A DNA stretch of 64,000 nt from Acidimicrobiales bacterium (GCA_020630195.1 JAHDBV010000003.1:62001-126000); one strand, 5' to 3'; numbered from the stretch's first letter, positions 25,320-34,480 are shown. Program-made: numbers and translations. Notes: generated by a model not told the origin, from the sequence alone.

Positions 25320-27032
25320 ATGAGCCCGGCCGCGCCCGAACCCGAAGCGAACGACGGTGCCGACGCCCCCGAGGTGTCCCTCGACTTCGTGCGACAGAAG
25401 GTGGTCGACGACAACGCCGCCGGCACCTTCGGCGGACGGGTCCAGACCCGGTTCCCACCCGAGCCGAACGGCTTCCTCCACCTGGGCCACGTGAAGTCGA
25501 TCTTCCTCAACTTCGGGATCGCCGAGGAGTTCGGCGGCACCTGCTTCCTGCGGTTCGACGACACCAACCCCGAGACCGAGGACATCTCCTACGTCGAGGC
25601 GATCAAGGAGGATCTCGCCTGGCTCGGGGTGCAGCCCGACGACGTGCGGTTCGCGTCCGACTACTTCGATCAGCTCTACGCATGGGCCGAGGACCTGATC
25701 CGGGCCGGCAAGGCCTACGTCGACGACACCGATGCCGAGACGATCTCCGAGCAGCGCGGCGGCTTCGGCCAGCCGGGTGTCGAGAGCGCCCGACGGGACC
25801 GTCCCGCCGAGGAGAGCCTCGGGCTCTTCCACCAGATGCGCGACGGGGCGTTCGCCGACGGCGAGCTGTCGTTGCGGGCGAAGATCGACATGCAGGCCGA
25901 CAACATGTGGCTGCGAGATCCCGTGCTGTACCGCATCCGGCGGGTGCCCCACCATCGCACGGAGGATCGCTGGGTCGTCTATCCGACCTACGACTGGGCC
26001 CACGGACAGTCCGACGCGATCGAAGGTGTGACCCATTCGATCTGCACGCTCGAGTTCTCCGACCACCGGGCGCTCTACGACTGGTGTCTCGACCAGCTCG
26101 AGCTGCCGTTCGAGCAGCCCGAACAGACCGAGTTCGCCCGACTCAACGTCACCCATCTCGTGATGTCGAAGCGGATCCTGAAGACGCTCGTCGAGCAGGG
26201 CCACGTCGACGGGTGGGACGACGCCCGCATGCCGACCGTGCGCGGGATGCGTCGACGCGGGTTCCCGGCCGCGGCGCTCCGCTCGTTCACCGATCACATC
26301 TCGGTGGCCAAGACGAACTCGATGATCGAGATCGAGCTGCTCGAGTCGTTCGTGCGCACCCACCACAACCGCCACGCGCTCCGTCGGATGGCCGTGCTCG
26401 ACCCGCTGAAGCTCACCATCACGAACTGGCCCGACGGCCACGTCGAGTGGATGGACGTCGTCAACAACCCGGAGGATCCCGACGCCGGGACCCGCTCGGT
26501 GCCGTTCACCGGTGAGCTCTGGATCGAGCAGGACGATTTCCGGCTCGATCCACCACCGAAGTACTTCCGTCTCACGCCGGGACGTGAGGTGCGGCTCCGC
26601 AACGCCTTCTTCGTCACGGCGACCGATGCGGTGACCGACGACGACGGCAACGTGATCGAGGTGTTGGCCACCTACGACCCGGAGACGAAGGGCGGCAACG
26701 CCCCCGACGGCCGCAAGGTCAAGTCGACGATGCACTGGGTCTCGCGCCCGCATGCGGCCGAGGCGACCGTGCACCGCTACGAGCGCCTGTTCGAGTCGTC
26801 CCATCCGGGTGAGGCCACGGGTGATCCCCTCGACGACCTGCATCCCGCCTCCCGACACACCACCACGGCCCGGGTCGAGCCGGCACTGGCCGAGGTCACC
26901 GCCGGTGAGGTCGTCCAGTTCGAGCGGCTCGGCTACTTCGCCGCCGACGTCGACGATCCGACGGTGTTCCACCGCACGGTCGGTCTGCGAGACGAGTGGG
27001 CCAACATCCAGAAGCGCAAGCAGAAGGGCTGA
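25320..27032 (+). CDS. glnS: Glutaminyl-tRNA synthetase
   Basis: A 570-residue class I aminoacyl-tRNA synthetase from ATG 25320. The HIGH motif appears as PPEPNGFLHLGHVKSI near residue 45, and the KMSKS motif as HLVMSKRIL near residue 282. FDDTNPETEDISYVEAI, YPTYDWAHGQSDAIEGVTHSICTLEF and the two C-terminal beta-barrels (PDGHVEWMDVVNNPE and later strands) match GlnRS rather than GluRS. It charges tRNA-Gln directly. Many actinobacteria instead use GluRS plus GatCAB, so a real GlnRS is notable. It is followed by a hairpin shared with the convergent small gene. Confidence in function is high. Confidence 0.95.
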   Translation: MSPAAPEPEANDGADAPEVSLDFVRQKVVDDNAAGTFGGRVQTRFPPEPNGFLHLGHVKSIFLNFGIAEEFGGTCFLRFDDTNPETEDISYVEAIKEDLAWLGVQPDDVRFASDYFDQLYAWAEDLIRAGKAYVDDTDAETISEQRGGFGQPGVESARRDRPAEESLGLFHQMRDGAFADGELSLRAKIDMQADNMWLRDPVLYRIRRVPHHRTEDRWVVYPTYDWAHGQSDAIEGVTHSICTLEFSDHRALYDWCLDQLELPFEQPEQTEFARLNVTHLVMSKRILKTLVEQGHVDGWDDARMPTVRGMRRRGFPAAALRSFTDHISVAKTNSMIEIELLESFVRTHHNRHALRRMAVLDPLKLTITNWPDGHVEWMDVVNNPEDPDAGTRSVPFTGELWIEQDDFRLDPPPKYFRLTPGREVRLRNAFFVTATDAVTDDDGNVIEVLATYDPETKGGNAPDGRKVKSTMHWVSRPHAAEATVHRYERLFESSHPGEATGDPLDDLHPASRHTTTARVEPALAEVTAGEVVQFERLGYFAADVDDPTVFHRTVGLRDEWANIQKRKQKG

Positions 27033-27049
27033 GCGCCGCTCGGCTCAGC
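27028..27049. terminator. Bidirectional terminator-like hairpin between glnS and the convergent small gene
   Basis: GCTGAGC (27028-27034), loop of 8, GCTCAGC (27043-27049). The arms overlap both stop codons (glnS at 27032, minus-strand gene at 27045-27047). No U-tract, as usual for high-GC actinobacteria. Confidence 0.5.
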
Positions 27050-27359
27050 AACCCGCCCGGCGGCGCAGTTCGCCGATGTGATCGAGGAGCCCGTCGACGT
27101 CGCGGCCCTGATCTCGGAGTTCGGCCGCCTCGGTGGCGAGCTCGGCCCGTTCGGCGTCGAGCGTCGAGCAGTCACCGGCGTCGGCGGCGGAGTTGACCGC
27201 GAGCAGACGGCTCGGCTCGAACCCGAAGTCCCCGGATCCGAGCTCGTCGCTGGCGTAGCGCGACAACACGGCCATGACGACGACGGCCACGGCCAGCACG
27301 GCGGCCTTCCGCCACGGTGCCCGCCACCCCGGTCGTTCGTCGCGATCGCTCGACGCCAT
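27045..27359 (-). CDS. Small single-pass membrane protein of unknown function
   Basis: A 104-residue protein from ATG 27359. A basic N-terminus (RDERPGWRAPWRK) precedes one membrane helix (AAVLAVAVVVMAVLSRYA), then an extracytoplasmic part with two Cys (GDCSTLDAERAEL and the C-terminal RRRAGC) and a short helical or coiled-coil stretch. The two Cys could form a disulfide. No known family. Convergent with glnS, sharing a hairpin at the 3' ends. Confidence 0.6.
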   Translation of the reverse strand: MASSDRDERPGWRAPWRKAAVLAVAVVVMAVLSRYASDELGSGDFGFEPSRLLAVNSAADAGDCSTLDAERAELATEAAELRDQGRDVDGLLDHIGELRRRAGC

Positions 27360-27425
27360 CGCTCCAGTGAGCCACAGCCGAATGCCCGCTGGCGAGCGAT
27401 CTCCCGAGCGTGGGGGAGGCGCAGA

Positions 27426-28811
27426 TCAACCAGCCAGGATCGCCTCGAAGGTGGCGGCCATCTCGAGGAGCCGGCGCTCTCCGCCGATCGGCGCCACGAG
27501 CTGCAACCCGACCGGCATGCCGTGCTCGTCGGTGCCGCACGGGATCGACATCGCAGGGCAACCCGTCGGGGTGATGAGAAAGCAGCTCGACATCCAGTGG
27601 AGGTAGTCGTGCATCTCGACGCCGCCGATCTCGGTCGGGAACTCGATGTCGACGTCGAAGGGCATGACCTGGGTGGTCGGCAGGGCCAGCACGTCGATGC
27701 GGTCCCACAGGGCGTTCATCTCGGCGTGCAGACCGGCACGGAGCCGTTCGGCCTCCAGCACGTCGTCGACGGTGAGCGTCCGGCCGAACTCGATGTTCTC
27801 CTGCACGGTCGCTTTGACCATGGCGAACTGTTCCTCGGAGAGCTGGCTGCCGAGGTCGCGGTAGGCGACCCCCCGCAGCACCCGGAACACACGGGTCGCG
27901 TGGGCGAGATCGGGTCGGTCGTCGCGGACCTGATGGCCGGCCGAGCCGAGGCGGTCGACGGCGGCCCGGGTGATCCGGATGATCTCGGGTTCGACGTGGA
28001 GGAGGCCGAAATCGCCGGCCCATCCGATCCGGAGCGGCCCGGCGGGGGCGAGCGGCGGCGCGAAGGACGTGCCGGGATCGGGCAACGACAGGGGATCGCG
28101 TCGGTCCGGCCCGGCGAGCACGGAGAGCATCAGGGCACAGTCGGCGACCGTGCGGCCCATCGGGCCTCGGACGCCGAGCCGCATCATGTGCGTGGCCCGG
28201 ACCGCCGGGGTCGGAACCCGCCCGATGCCGGGGCGCAGGCCGACGACCCCGCAGAACGCCGCCGGGTTGCGCAGCGACCCACCGAGGTCGGAGCCATCGG
28301 CGACCGGCAACATGTGGGAGGCGAGGGCGGCGGCCGCACCTCCCGACGAGCCTCCGGCCGATCGGCTCGGGTCGTGGGGGTTCCGGGTCACGCCGTAGAC
28401 GGGGTTGAACGTGTGGGATCCGGTGCCGAACTCCGGGGTGTTGGTCTTGCCGATGATGACCGCCCCGGCGGCCCGCAGTCGGGCGGCGACGAGACCGTCG
28501 GCGACCGCGGGGCGATCGCTGGTGGTGGGGCTGCCGGCCCGGGTCGGGAGACCGGCGACGTCCTCGAGGTCCTTCACCGCGACCGGGAGTCCGTGGAGCG
28601 GTCCGGTGGCGCCCTGCTCGGTGCGTGCACGATCGAGCGCGGCGGCGTCCGCGAGCACGTCGGCACGATCCCGGCGGGCGACGATGGCGTTCAGCTCGGG
28701 GTTGCGCTCGTCGATCCGGTCGAGGTGGGCGGCGACCACCTCGACGCTGCTCAGCGCACCCGTGGCGAGGTCACGGGCGAGGTCGACGGCCGAACGGGTC
28801 ACGAGCTCCAT
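27426..28811 (-). CDS. Amidase signature-family enzyme
   Basis: A 461-residue protein; ATG at 28811 is used, though a TTG at 28820 would add three residues. The amidase signature triad is visible: Lys in LPVAVKDLEDVAGLPT, the Gly/Ser-rich core SRSAGGSSGGAAAALAS, and the nucleophile Ser in SDLGGSLRNPAAFCGVVGLRP. These enzymes hydrolyse carboxamides to acid and ammonia in the cytoplasm. The sequence is closer to general amidases than to GatA: no gatB or gatC is adjacent, and GlnRS nearby makes a GatCAB role less necessary. Substrate unknown. Confidence 0.88.
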   Translation of the reverse strand: MELVTRSAVDLARDLATGALSSVEVVAAHLDRIDERNPELNAIVARRDRADVLADAAALDRARTEQGATGPLHGLPVAVKDLEDVAGLPTRAGSPTTSDRPAVADGLVAARLRAAGAVIIGKTNTPEFGTGSHTFNPVYGVTRNPHDPSRSAGGSSGGAAAALASHMLPVADGSDLGGSLRNPAAFCGVVGLRPGIGRVPTPAVRATHMMRLGVRGPMGRTVADCALMLSVLAGPDRRDPLSLPDPGTSFAPPLAPAGPLRIGWAGDFGLLHVEPEIIRITRAAVDRLGSAGHQVRDDRPDLAHATRVFRVLRGVAYRDLGSQLSEEQFAMVKATVQENIEFGRTLTVDDVLEAERLRAGLHAEMNALWDRIDVLALPTTQVMPFDVDIEFPTEIGGVEMHDYLHWMSSCFLITPTGCPAMSIPCGTDEHGMPVGLQLVAPIGGERRLLEMAATFEAILAG

Positions 28812-28902
28812 GGGCGGCAACCTAGGTCAGCGCCGCGGTCGGCCGCATCAGGCGTGCACCGACCTCCCGGAGGGCGGTCCGGCTCGTCGCTCCCGGTGGT
28901 GT

Positions 28903-29952
28903 ATGACTGGGAGGGTGATCGCCCGCCACCGCCACCGAGCCGTCGTCGTGACGTTGCTGATGGTGGTCGCGTCGCTGCTCGCTCCCGCCCCGGCCCGGGC
29001 CGACGATCGCATCGAGTTCGGCTTCGGCGCCTCGGTGCTCGACGATCGTCCGACCTACGTGCCGAACGGCGCCGGCTCGGCCGACTTCGTCCATCGTCTG
29101 TACGACGGCCTCCTGCTCCGCTCGCCCGACGTCGACGGCTGGGCGTTCTGGGTGGCGATGCTCGACACCGGCCGGACCGACCGGAGCCGCATCGTCGACC
29201 AGTTCGTCGATTCCCCGGAGTTCCGCCAGCGCTTCGGCACCACCGACGCGGCGATCGTCACGAACCTCTATCGCAACACCCTCGGCCGGGCTCCGGATGC
29301 CGAGGGTGAGGAGTTCTGGCTCGGCCGTCTCCGCTGGCAGCCGGTCGCCGACGTGGTGACCTTCTTCCTCGAGTCCGACGAGAACAAGCTCCGCCAGCGC
29401 AACCGGGGGGCCACCCTCGTGCCCGTGACCGAACTGCCCTTCCGGTACAGCAACACCACCGGTGTCGCCGAGTTCGCGTTCCCCGACGTGATCCGGATCG
29501 ACAACAACACCGGCACCTTCGTCCGCCTCGACGTGCCCGAATACGAGCTCCCCGCCTACACGGCGGTCTACGGCGGGCAGTGTCGGCACCCCGACACCGG
29601 CGAGGACGTCGGTGGGGTGGCCAACACCTGGCTCCGCTCGACCGACATCTCCTGGAGCGGCGGTGCCTACCTGATGTCGCCCGACCGGGAGCACTTCTGG
29701 CGCATCGCGTGTGTCGACACGGTCGAGCCCGGTGACTACGAGTGGGCGATCGCGCACGAGGTCGCCCACCTCTGGCAGCCCGTCGTGATGGGCGACGCCG
29801 CGTACCGCGCCGCGGCATGGCCCGACCCGATCGAGCGGGTGGCCGACTGTGTGAAGGTGGCGTTCGGCGGGGTCGCCGCCTACGGCCTCGGGCCGTGCGA
29901 CGACACGATCATCGACGAGTTGATCGTCGAGCGGATGCGGCCCCGGAACTGA
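28903..29952 (+). CDS. Exported DUF4214 protein with HEVAH metallopeptidase motif
   Basis: About 349 residues from ATG 28903 (GTG 28915 possible). The signal peptide ends near PAPARADD. Residues about 50-165 contain two DUF4214-like repeats (LYDGLLLRSPDVDGWAFWV and LYRNTLGRAPDAEGEEFWL), known from surface-associated proteins. The C-terminal half holds a zinc-protease-like motif AIAHEVAHLWQP near residue 285, with a possible third ligand in DPIERVADC. Four Cys could form disulfides. Likely a secreted or surface-bound hydrolase; substrate unknown. The DUF4214 plus gluzincin-like combination is unusual. Divergent from the amidase gene. Confidence 0.75.
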   Translation: MTGRVIARHRHRAVVVTLLMVVASLLAPAPARADDRIEFGFGASVLDDRPTYVPNGAGSADFVHRLYDGLLLRSPDVDGWAFWVAMLDTGRTDRSRIVDQFVDSPEFRQRFGTTDAAIVTNLYRNTLGRAPDAEGEEFWLGRLRWQPVADVVTFFLESDENKLRQRNRGATLVPVTELPFRYSNTTGVAEFAFPDVIRIDNNTGTFVRLDVPEYELPAYTAVYGGQCRHPDTGEDVGGVANTWLRSTDISWSGGAYLMSPDREHFWRIACVDTVEPGDYEWAIAHEVAHLWQPVVMGDAAYRAAAWPDPIERVADCVKVAFGGVAAYGLGPCDDTIIDELIVERMRPRN

Positions 29953-29998
29953 GTCGCCCGGGGCCGGATCGGTGGCGTCGGTCTGGCACGATGCCGGG

Positions 29999-31228
29999 GT
30001 GTCCTCCCACGACGTCCTCACGCTGCACCGGGCCCGCCTCACCGACGGATCGCTCGTCGACCTCGACGTGATCGACGGTCGGGTCTCGGCCTCCCGACCC
30101 GCCGCGGCCGCCGCACCGGAGGGTGCGACCGACCTGGATGGGTGGTTGCTGTTGCCCGCACTCGCCGAACCCCATGCCCACCTCGACAAGGCGCTGAGCG
30201 CGGAGATGGTCCCCAATCCCGCCGGCGACCTCGACGGTGCGATCCACGCCTGGGTCGCCGCGCTCGTCGACGGCACGGTCGATGCCGACGACATCGCCGA
30301 CCGGGCCACGGCCGCGCTCGAAAAGCTGCTCGTCAGCGGCGTCACCGCGGTGCGGAGCCACGTCGATGTGGGCGCCGCGACCGGGACCGCGTTCGTCGAG
30401 GCCGTCGGCGAGGCCCGGCGTCGGCTCGGTGATCGAATGCAGGTCCAACTCGTCGGGCTGTGCCACGGTCCGATCGCCGGTGACGACGGTGCCGCCAACC
30501 GGGCCGCCCTCGATGCGGCGCTGGATGCCGGGCTCGATCTGGTCGGCGGATGCTCCTACCGCGAACCCGAGGTGGACGAGGTGCTCGACCATCTGATCGG
30601 TCGGGCCGTCGAGCGTGGCATGCCGCTCGATCTCCACGTCGACGAGACCCTCGCCGTCGACGTGCTCACGCTCGACTCGATCGCCCGCCGCGTGCTCGAC
30701 GGACGCTGCGACGTGCCCGTGACCGCCAGCCACTGCGTGTCGCTCGGGATGCAGACACCCGAGGTCCAGGCGGCCGTCTCGGCCCGGGTCGCGGATGCCG
30801 GGGTCTCGATCGTGACGCTCCCGCACACCAACCTGTTCCTCCAGGGTCGGGCCCATCCCGTGGCCACACCTCGTGGGCTCACCGGACTCGACGCCCTCGC
30901 GTCCGCGGGCGCGCGGGTGTGTGCCGGGGCCGACAACGTGCAGGATCCGTTCAACCTCGTCGGCCGGTCCGACCCGCTCGAGACCGCCGCCCTGCTCGTG
31001 ATGGCCGGCCACCGTCTGCCGGAGCGGGCGCTCGAGATGGTGAGCGGCTCGGTGTTCGACACGCTCGGGCTCGACCGCCCGGGTGTCGCCGTCGGCGATG
31101 TCGCCGACTACGTGGCCATCGATGCGGCCTCGGTGCGTGAGGCGATCTCGGACGCCCCCCGGGCCCGGCGCACGATCCGCGCGGGTCGGGTGGTGGCGGC
31201 GGTCGACGAGTCGGTCCGGATCGACTGA
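29999..31228 (+). CDS. CodA-like amidohydrolase (cytosine/atrazine-type deaminase family)
   Basis: About 409 residues from GTG 29999; a GTG at 29972 would add nine residues. Metal-dependent amidohydrolase motifs are in order: PALAEPHAHLDKAL (HxH, strand 1), LDLHVDETL, TASHCVSLGM (His), and CAGADNVQDPFN with the catalytic Asp. This set matches the cytosine deaminase subgroup (HLDK, HVDE, SHC, DNVxDPF). It would deaminate a pyrimidine-like or triazine-like ring in the cytoplasm. The start codon lies 47 bases after the DUF4214 stop. Confidence 0.82.
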   Translation: MSSHDVLTLHRARLTDGSLVDLDVIDGRVSASRPAAAAAPEGATDLDGWLLLPALAEPHAHLDKALSAEMVPNPAGDLDGAIHAWVAALVDGTVDADDIADRATAALEKLLVSGVTAVRSHVDVGAATGTAFVEAVGEARRRLGDRMQVQLVGLCHGPIAGDDGAANRAALDAALDAGLDLVGGCSYREPEVDEVLDHLIGRAVERGMPLDLHVDETLAVDVLTLDSIARRVLDGRCDVPVTASHCVSLGMQTPEVQAAVSARVADAGVSIVTLPHTNLFLQGRAHPVATPRGLTGLDALASAGARVCAGADNVQDPFNLVGRSDPLETAALLVMAGHRLPERALEMVSGSVFDTLGLDRPGVAVGDVADYVAIDAASVREAISDAPRARRTIRAGRVVAAVDESVRID

Positions 31229-31238
31229 GATCGGCCGG

Positions 31239-32807
31239 TCAGATCCCCGCGGCCCGCACGGCGGCGACGAGCTCGCCGAACCGGTCGAGGGCGCCCGGGT
31301 GCCCGAGGTCGGCCACCGAGACCATGGCGTGGTCGACGCCGGCGGCGCGCAGCGCCCGGAATCGTTCGACGTGGTCGTCGGTGGTGCCCGCTCCGACCCG
31401 TGCGGCCACCGTGGCCCGGCTGCGCCGCGGCGGGGTGATGGCGCCGAGTGCCCGATCGAGCCGTGTCGTGTCCGGGGCGGTCAGGATCGTGGAGAGATGG
31501 GTGACCCGGCGGGTGGCCGGGTCGATGCCGGCCTCGGCGAGATGGTCCCGGTACACGCCCACGTGCGCGGCGACGGCGGCGGGATCGCCGAACACGTTGC
31601 AGGCGTCGGCCTGCCGAGCGGCGATGGCGAGGGTGCGCCGTGGCCCGCTGCCACCGACGAGGATCGGGATCTCACCCCGCACGGGCCGGGGGTAGGCGGT
31701 GGTGTCGTCGAGGCGCCACGACTCGTTCCCGAACGGCTTCGCCCCGGGGCCCCACAGGGCACGGAGGGCACCGATCGTGTCGACGAGACGGTCGGCCCGT
31801 TCGGCGACGGGCGGGAACTCGATCCCCGCGGCGGCGTGCTCGGCCTCGAACCACCCGAGCCCGAGCCCGCAGACCACGCGCCCCCCGGAGAGGACGTCGA
31901 GGGTCGCGAGGCGCTTGGCCAGCAGCGCCGGGTGGTGGAACGTGACGGGGGAGACGAGGACGCCGAGATGGATGCGCTCCGTGGCGGAGGCGATCGCGGC
32001 CAGGGTCGTGACCGGATCGAGGATCGGATCCCAACGCCGGCCGACCTGGGGGATCTGGACGAGGTGGTCCATCAGCCAGACGCTGTCGACGCCGGCCTGT
32101 TCGGCCTCCCGGGCCCAGCCGACGACGGCCGGGAAGCCCCCGGAGGCGTCGGCCGCCATCGTCACATCGCTCAGATGGAGCCCGATCCCGAGTCGGTCCG
32201 AGTCGAACAGCGGCCGCCCGGGAACACGCACCGGTGCCACGTCGGCCGGCGCTGTTGGAGCCGGCGGTGATGGGGCCGGCGGCGCCGTGACGGCGACCAC
32301 GTCGCCAGCGCCCACCGCCGGGCGGGGCGGGTCGGCGTCGAGCACGAGCACACGATCGGCCTCGGGGACGAGCTCCTCGGGTGCCCGGAGCAACTCCCGG
32401 ATCGTGCGGACCTGGTCGTCGACGACACGCTGGGGGACCGGGTCCGGGCGTGCCCGGTTCCGGCGTCGGCACTCCGCCGCGGTCACGGCGAAGGCCACCA
32501 CGTGGATCGGACGGCCGTGTCGCAGGGCGCTGTCGACCCAACGTCGACGCTGCACGACCTCCAGCCCCGTCGAATCGACGAGGGTGAACAGGCCGCGGGC
32601 GAGGCGACGTTCGACGATCTCCCCGACGATCGTGAAGGCGTCGTCGCTGGCCCGGATGTCGCGCTGGTTCTCGCCGCACAGGGCACGGGCGCCGTCGGTC
32701 GACACGACGCCGTTGTCGAACGCGGACGCCCAGGTCGACTTGCCGCTGCCGGCGGCGCCGACGAGCAGCACCAGCGCATCGTGGGGGAAGCTCGGCGAGT
32801 CGCTCAT
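31239..32807 (-). CDS. Fusion of P-loop kinase (AAA_33/zeta-like) with LLM-class F420-dependent oxidoreductase
   Basis: A 522-residue protein from ATG 32807. Residues about 1-165 are a small P-loop kinase: Walker A VGAAGSGKSTWASAFDN, then VVSTDGARALCG, TLVDSTGLEVVQRRRWV and AFAVTAAECRRRNRARPDPVPQ (lid Arg). A Pro/Ala linker follows (near 190-205). Residues about 215-522 are a luciferase-like TIM barrel (LGIGLHLSDVTMAA, WLMDHLVQIP, RIHLGVLVSPVTFHHPALLAK, GLGLGWFEAEH, PILVGGSGPRRTL), matching F420-dependent LLM oxidoreductases. No frameshift separates them, so it is a real fusion. Substrates of both halves are unknown. Convergent with the amidohydrolase gene. Confidence 0.85.
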   Translation of the reverse strand: MSDSPSFPHDALVLLVGAAGSGKSTWASAFDNGVVSTDGARALCGENQRDIRASDDAFTIVGEIVERRLARGLFTLVDSTGLEVVQRRRWVDSALRHGRPIHVVAFAVTAAECRRRNRARPDPVPQRVVDDQVRTIRELLRAPEELVPEADRVLVLDADPPRPAVGAGDVVAVTAPPAPSPPAPTAPADVAPVRVPGRPLFDSDRLGIGLHLSDVTMAADASGGFPAVVGWAREAEQAGVDSVWLMDHLVQIPQVGRRWDPILDPVTTLAAIASATERIHLGVLVSPVTFHHPALLAKRLATLDVLSGGRVVCGLGLGWFEAEHAAAGIEFPPVAERADRLVDTIGALRALWGPGAKPFGNESWRLDDTTAYPRPVRGEIPILVGGSGPRRTLAIAARQADACNVFGDPAAVAAHVGVYRDHLAEAGIDPATRRVTHLSTILTAPDTTRLDRALGAITPPRRSRATVAARVGAGTTDDHVERFRALRAAGVDHAMVSVADLGHPGALDRFGELVAAVRAAGI

Positions 32808-32933
32808 GCGACTCCGGGTGGCGTTGTCGCGACCATCACGGTGGTCCTGTCGTCGGTGGGGACATACTTTGCCGCGAACACACGATGGTCGCTGTCGCCC
32901 CAGCCGGCCACGACGGGAACGGGTAGGCCCTTC

Positions 32934-33209
32934 GTGATCTTGAATCTGACCTTCGACACCGATGGCTCCGGCGACGCCGGCGCGGTCGAATCGGTCGTGC
33001 GATCCGCCGATGGCGGCGCCGTCCGCGTCGCTGGGAACCACTGGTTCGTCGACTCCTCGGAGGACGCCGACACCTGGGGCCGCCGATTGCTCGAAGCCGG
33101 CGCCTCGACGTTCCTCGTGACGCTCTGCTCCCGGTCGATGGCCTGGCGGCTCGGCCCCGAGATCTCGAGCTGGATCAAGGCCGACCACCGCAACTGGGAT
33201 CCCTCGTGA
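32934..33209 (+). CDS. Small conserved-looking hypothetical protein
   Basis: A 91-residue protein from GTG 32934. The sequence (LNLTFDTDGSGDAGAVESVV..., AGNHWFVDSSEDADTWGRRL, STFLVTLCSRSMAWRLGP) looks like a compact alpha/beta fold and lacks signal or membrane segments. It overlaps the following ychJ-like gene by four bases (GTGA), which supports its reality and suggests co-expression. It is divergent from the kinase/oxidoreductase gene. No function assigned. Confidence 0.6.
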   Translation: MILNLTFDTDGSGDAGAVESVVRSADGGAVRVAGNHWFVDSSEDADTWGRRLLEAGASTFLVTLCSRSMAWRLGPEISSWIKADHRNWDPS

Positions 33210-33586
33210 GCGATGCCCGCTGCCCCTGCGGCGGGTTCTCCACGGCCACCTGTTGTGGCCCGATCCTCGCCGGGGCGAACCCGGCCGTCACCGCCGAAGC
33301 GCTGATGCGGAGTCGCTACACGGCGTTCGCACTCGGCCTGGTCGATCACCTCGTCGCCACGTGGGATCCGGCCACCCGCCCGGTCGAGCTGACCGTGCCG
33401 GCCGCGCAGACCTGGCACGGCCTCCGGATCCTCGACACGGCCCGTGGCGGTGCCCTCGACGCCGACGGCGAAGTCGAGTTCATCGCGACCTATCGCATCG
33501 GTGGCGAGGAGGCGCAGCTGCACGAACGGAGCCGCTTCCGTCGTGATGCCGGCCGTTGGCTTTACGTCGACGGCGATCAGTTCTGA
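33206..33586 (+). CDS. YchJ-family (UPF0225) protein
   Basis: A 126-residue protein from GTG 33206. It opens with a SEC-C-like zinc motif (RCPCGGFSTATCCGPILAG), followed by ALMRSRYTAFALGLVDHLVATW, the best-known YchJ signature, and a C-terminal NTF2-like beta-sheet (EFIATYRIGGEEAQLHERSRF). Length agrees with the family once the usual second SEC-C motif is absent. Cytoplasmic; function of the family is not established. A stem (33583-33588 with 33598-33603) spans its stop and that of the convergent hydratase. Confidence 0.85.
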   Translation: MSDARCPCGGFSTATCCGPILAGANPAVTAEALMRSRYTAFALGLVDHLVATWDPATRPVELTVPAAQTWHGLRILDTARGGALDADGEVEFIATYRIGGEEAQLHERSRFRRDAGRWLYVDGDQF

Positions 33587-33599
33587 CCCATCGGCGCGG

Positions 33600-34400
33600 T
33601 CAGCGGTTCTGGAAGTCGGGGCGACGCTTCTCGAGGAAGCTCGCCATGCCCTCCTGGGCGTCGTGGGTCTGGCTCGCCGAGGCCATCACCTCGAGGGCGT
33701 GGCGATAGGCCGACTCGAGATCGAGGTCGAGATGGGCGTAGAGCGTCTGCTTGCCGAGGCCCTTCGAGAAGCGTGAACCCCGGGTCGCCCGACCGAGCAG
33801 TTCGGCGGCCGCATCGTCGAGGGTGTCGGCGGGGACCACCCGATTGAGCAGGCCCCATTCGGCAGCGGTGTCGGCATCGATCGTGTCGCCGGTGAGGCTG
33901 AGTTCCATGGCCCGCTTGCGGCCGATGTTGCGGCTGATGCCGACCATGGGCGTGTGGCAGAACCAGCCGCCCTTGCCGCCGGGGGCGGCGAACCCCGCGC
34001 TGTCGGCCGCCACGGCGAGATCACACGACGACACGAGCTGGCAGCCCGCGGCCGTGGCGAGGCCGTGGACCCGGGCGAGCACCACCTGGGGCACCCGCTG
34101 GACGAGCAACATCAGCTCGGTGCAGGTGGCGAGCAGTTCCCGCATGAACCCGAGGTCGGCACCGGCCATGTCGGCGAAGTCGTGGCCGGCGGAGAACACG
34201 GGGCCGTTGCCGGCCACGATGATGCCGGTGGCGTCGCTCTCGGCGACCGCCTCGAACGCGACGATGAGTTCACGCATGTGGGCGAGCGACAGGGCGTTGC
34301 GCCGGTCGGGGCGGTTCATCGTGATCGTCACGTGGTCACCCGCCCGGGTGACGAGCACGTGCTCGAGGTCGAGGCCGGCGAGATCGGTGCTGGTGCTCAC
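33600..34400 (-). CDS. Enoyl-CoA hydratase/isomerase-family protein
   Basis: A 266-residue crotonase-family protein. GTG at 34400 is chosen because GGGAGGA lies seven bases upstream; the frame extends further without a better site. VTITMNRPDRRNALSLAHM, then GNGPVFSAGHDFADM (oxyanion-hole region), and ARVHGLATAAGCQLVSSCDLAVAAD are typical. The first catalytic Glu of classical hydratases (around VHGLATAAGCQL) is replaced, so it may be an isomerase or another crotonase reaction. The C-terminal SQTHDAQEGMASFLEKRRPDF is standard. Confidence 0.85.
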   Translation of the reverse strand: MSTSTDLAGLDLEHVLVTRAGDHVTITMNRPDRRNALSLAHMRELIVAFEAVAESDATGIIVAGNGPVFSAGHDFADMAGADLGFMRELLATCTELMLLVQRVPQVVLARVHGLATAAGCQLVSSCDLAVAADSAGFAAPGGKGGWFCHTPMVGISRNIGRKRAMELSLTGDTIDADTAAEWGLLNRVVPADTLDDAAAELLGRATRGSRFSKGLGKQTLYAHLDLDLESAYRHALEVMASASQTHDAQEGMASFLEKRRPDFQNR

Positions 34401-34480
34401 GAGTGCATCCTCCCATGACGGGGCGCCGAGCCGCCACGGCATGCCCCGACCGGGCCGTCCGGCGTCGATATCCTCCCCCG

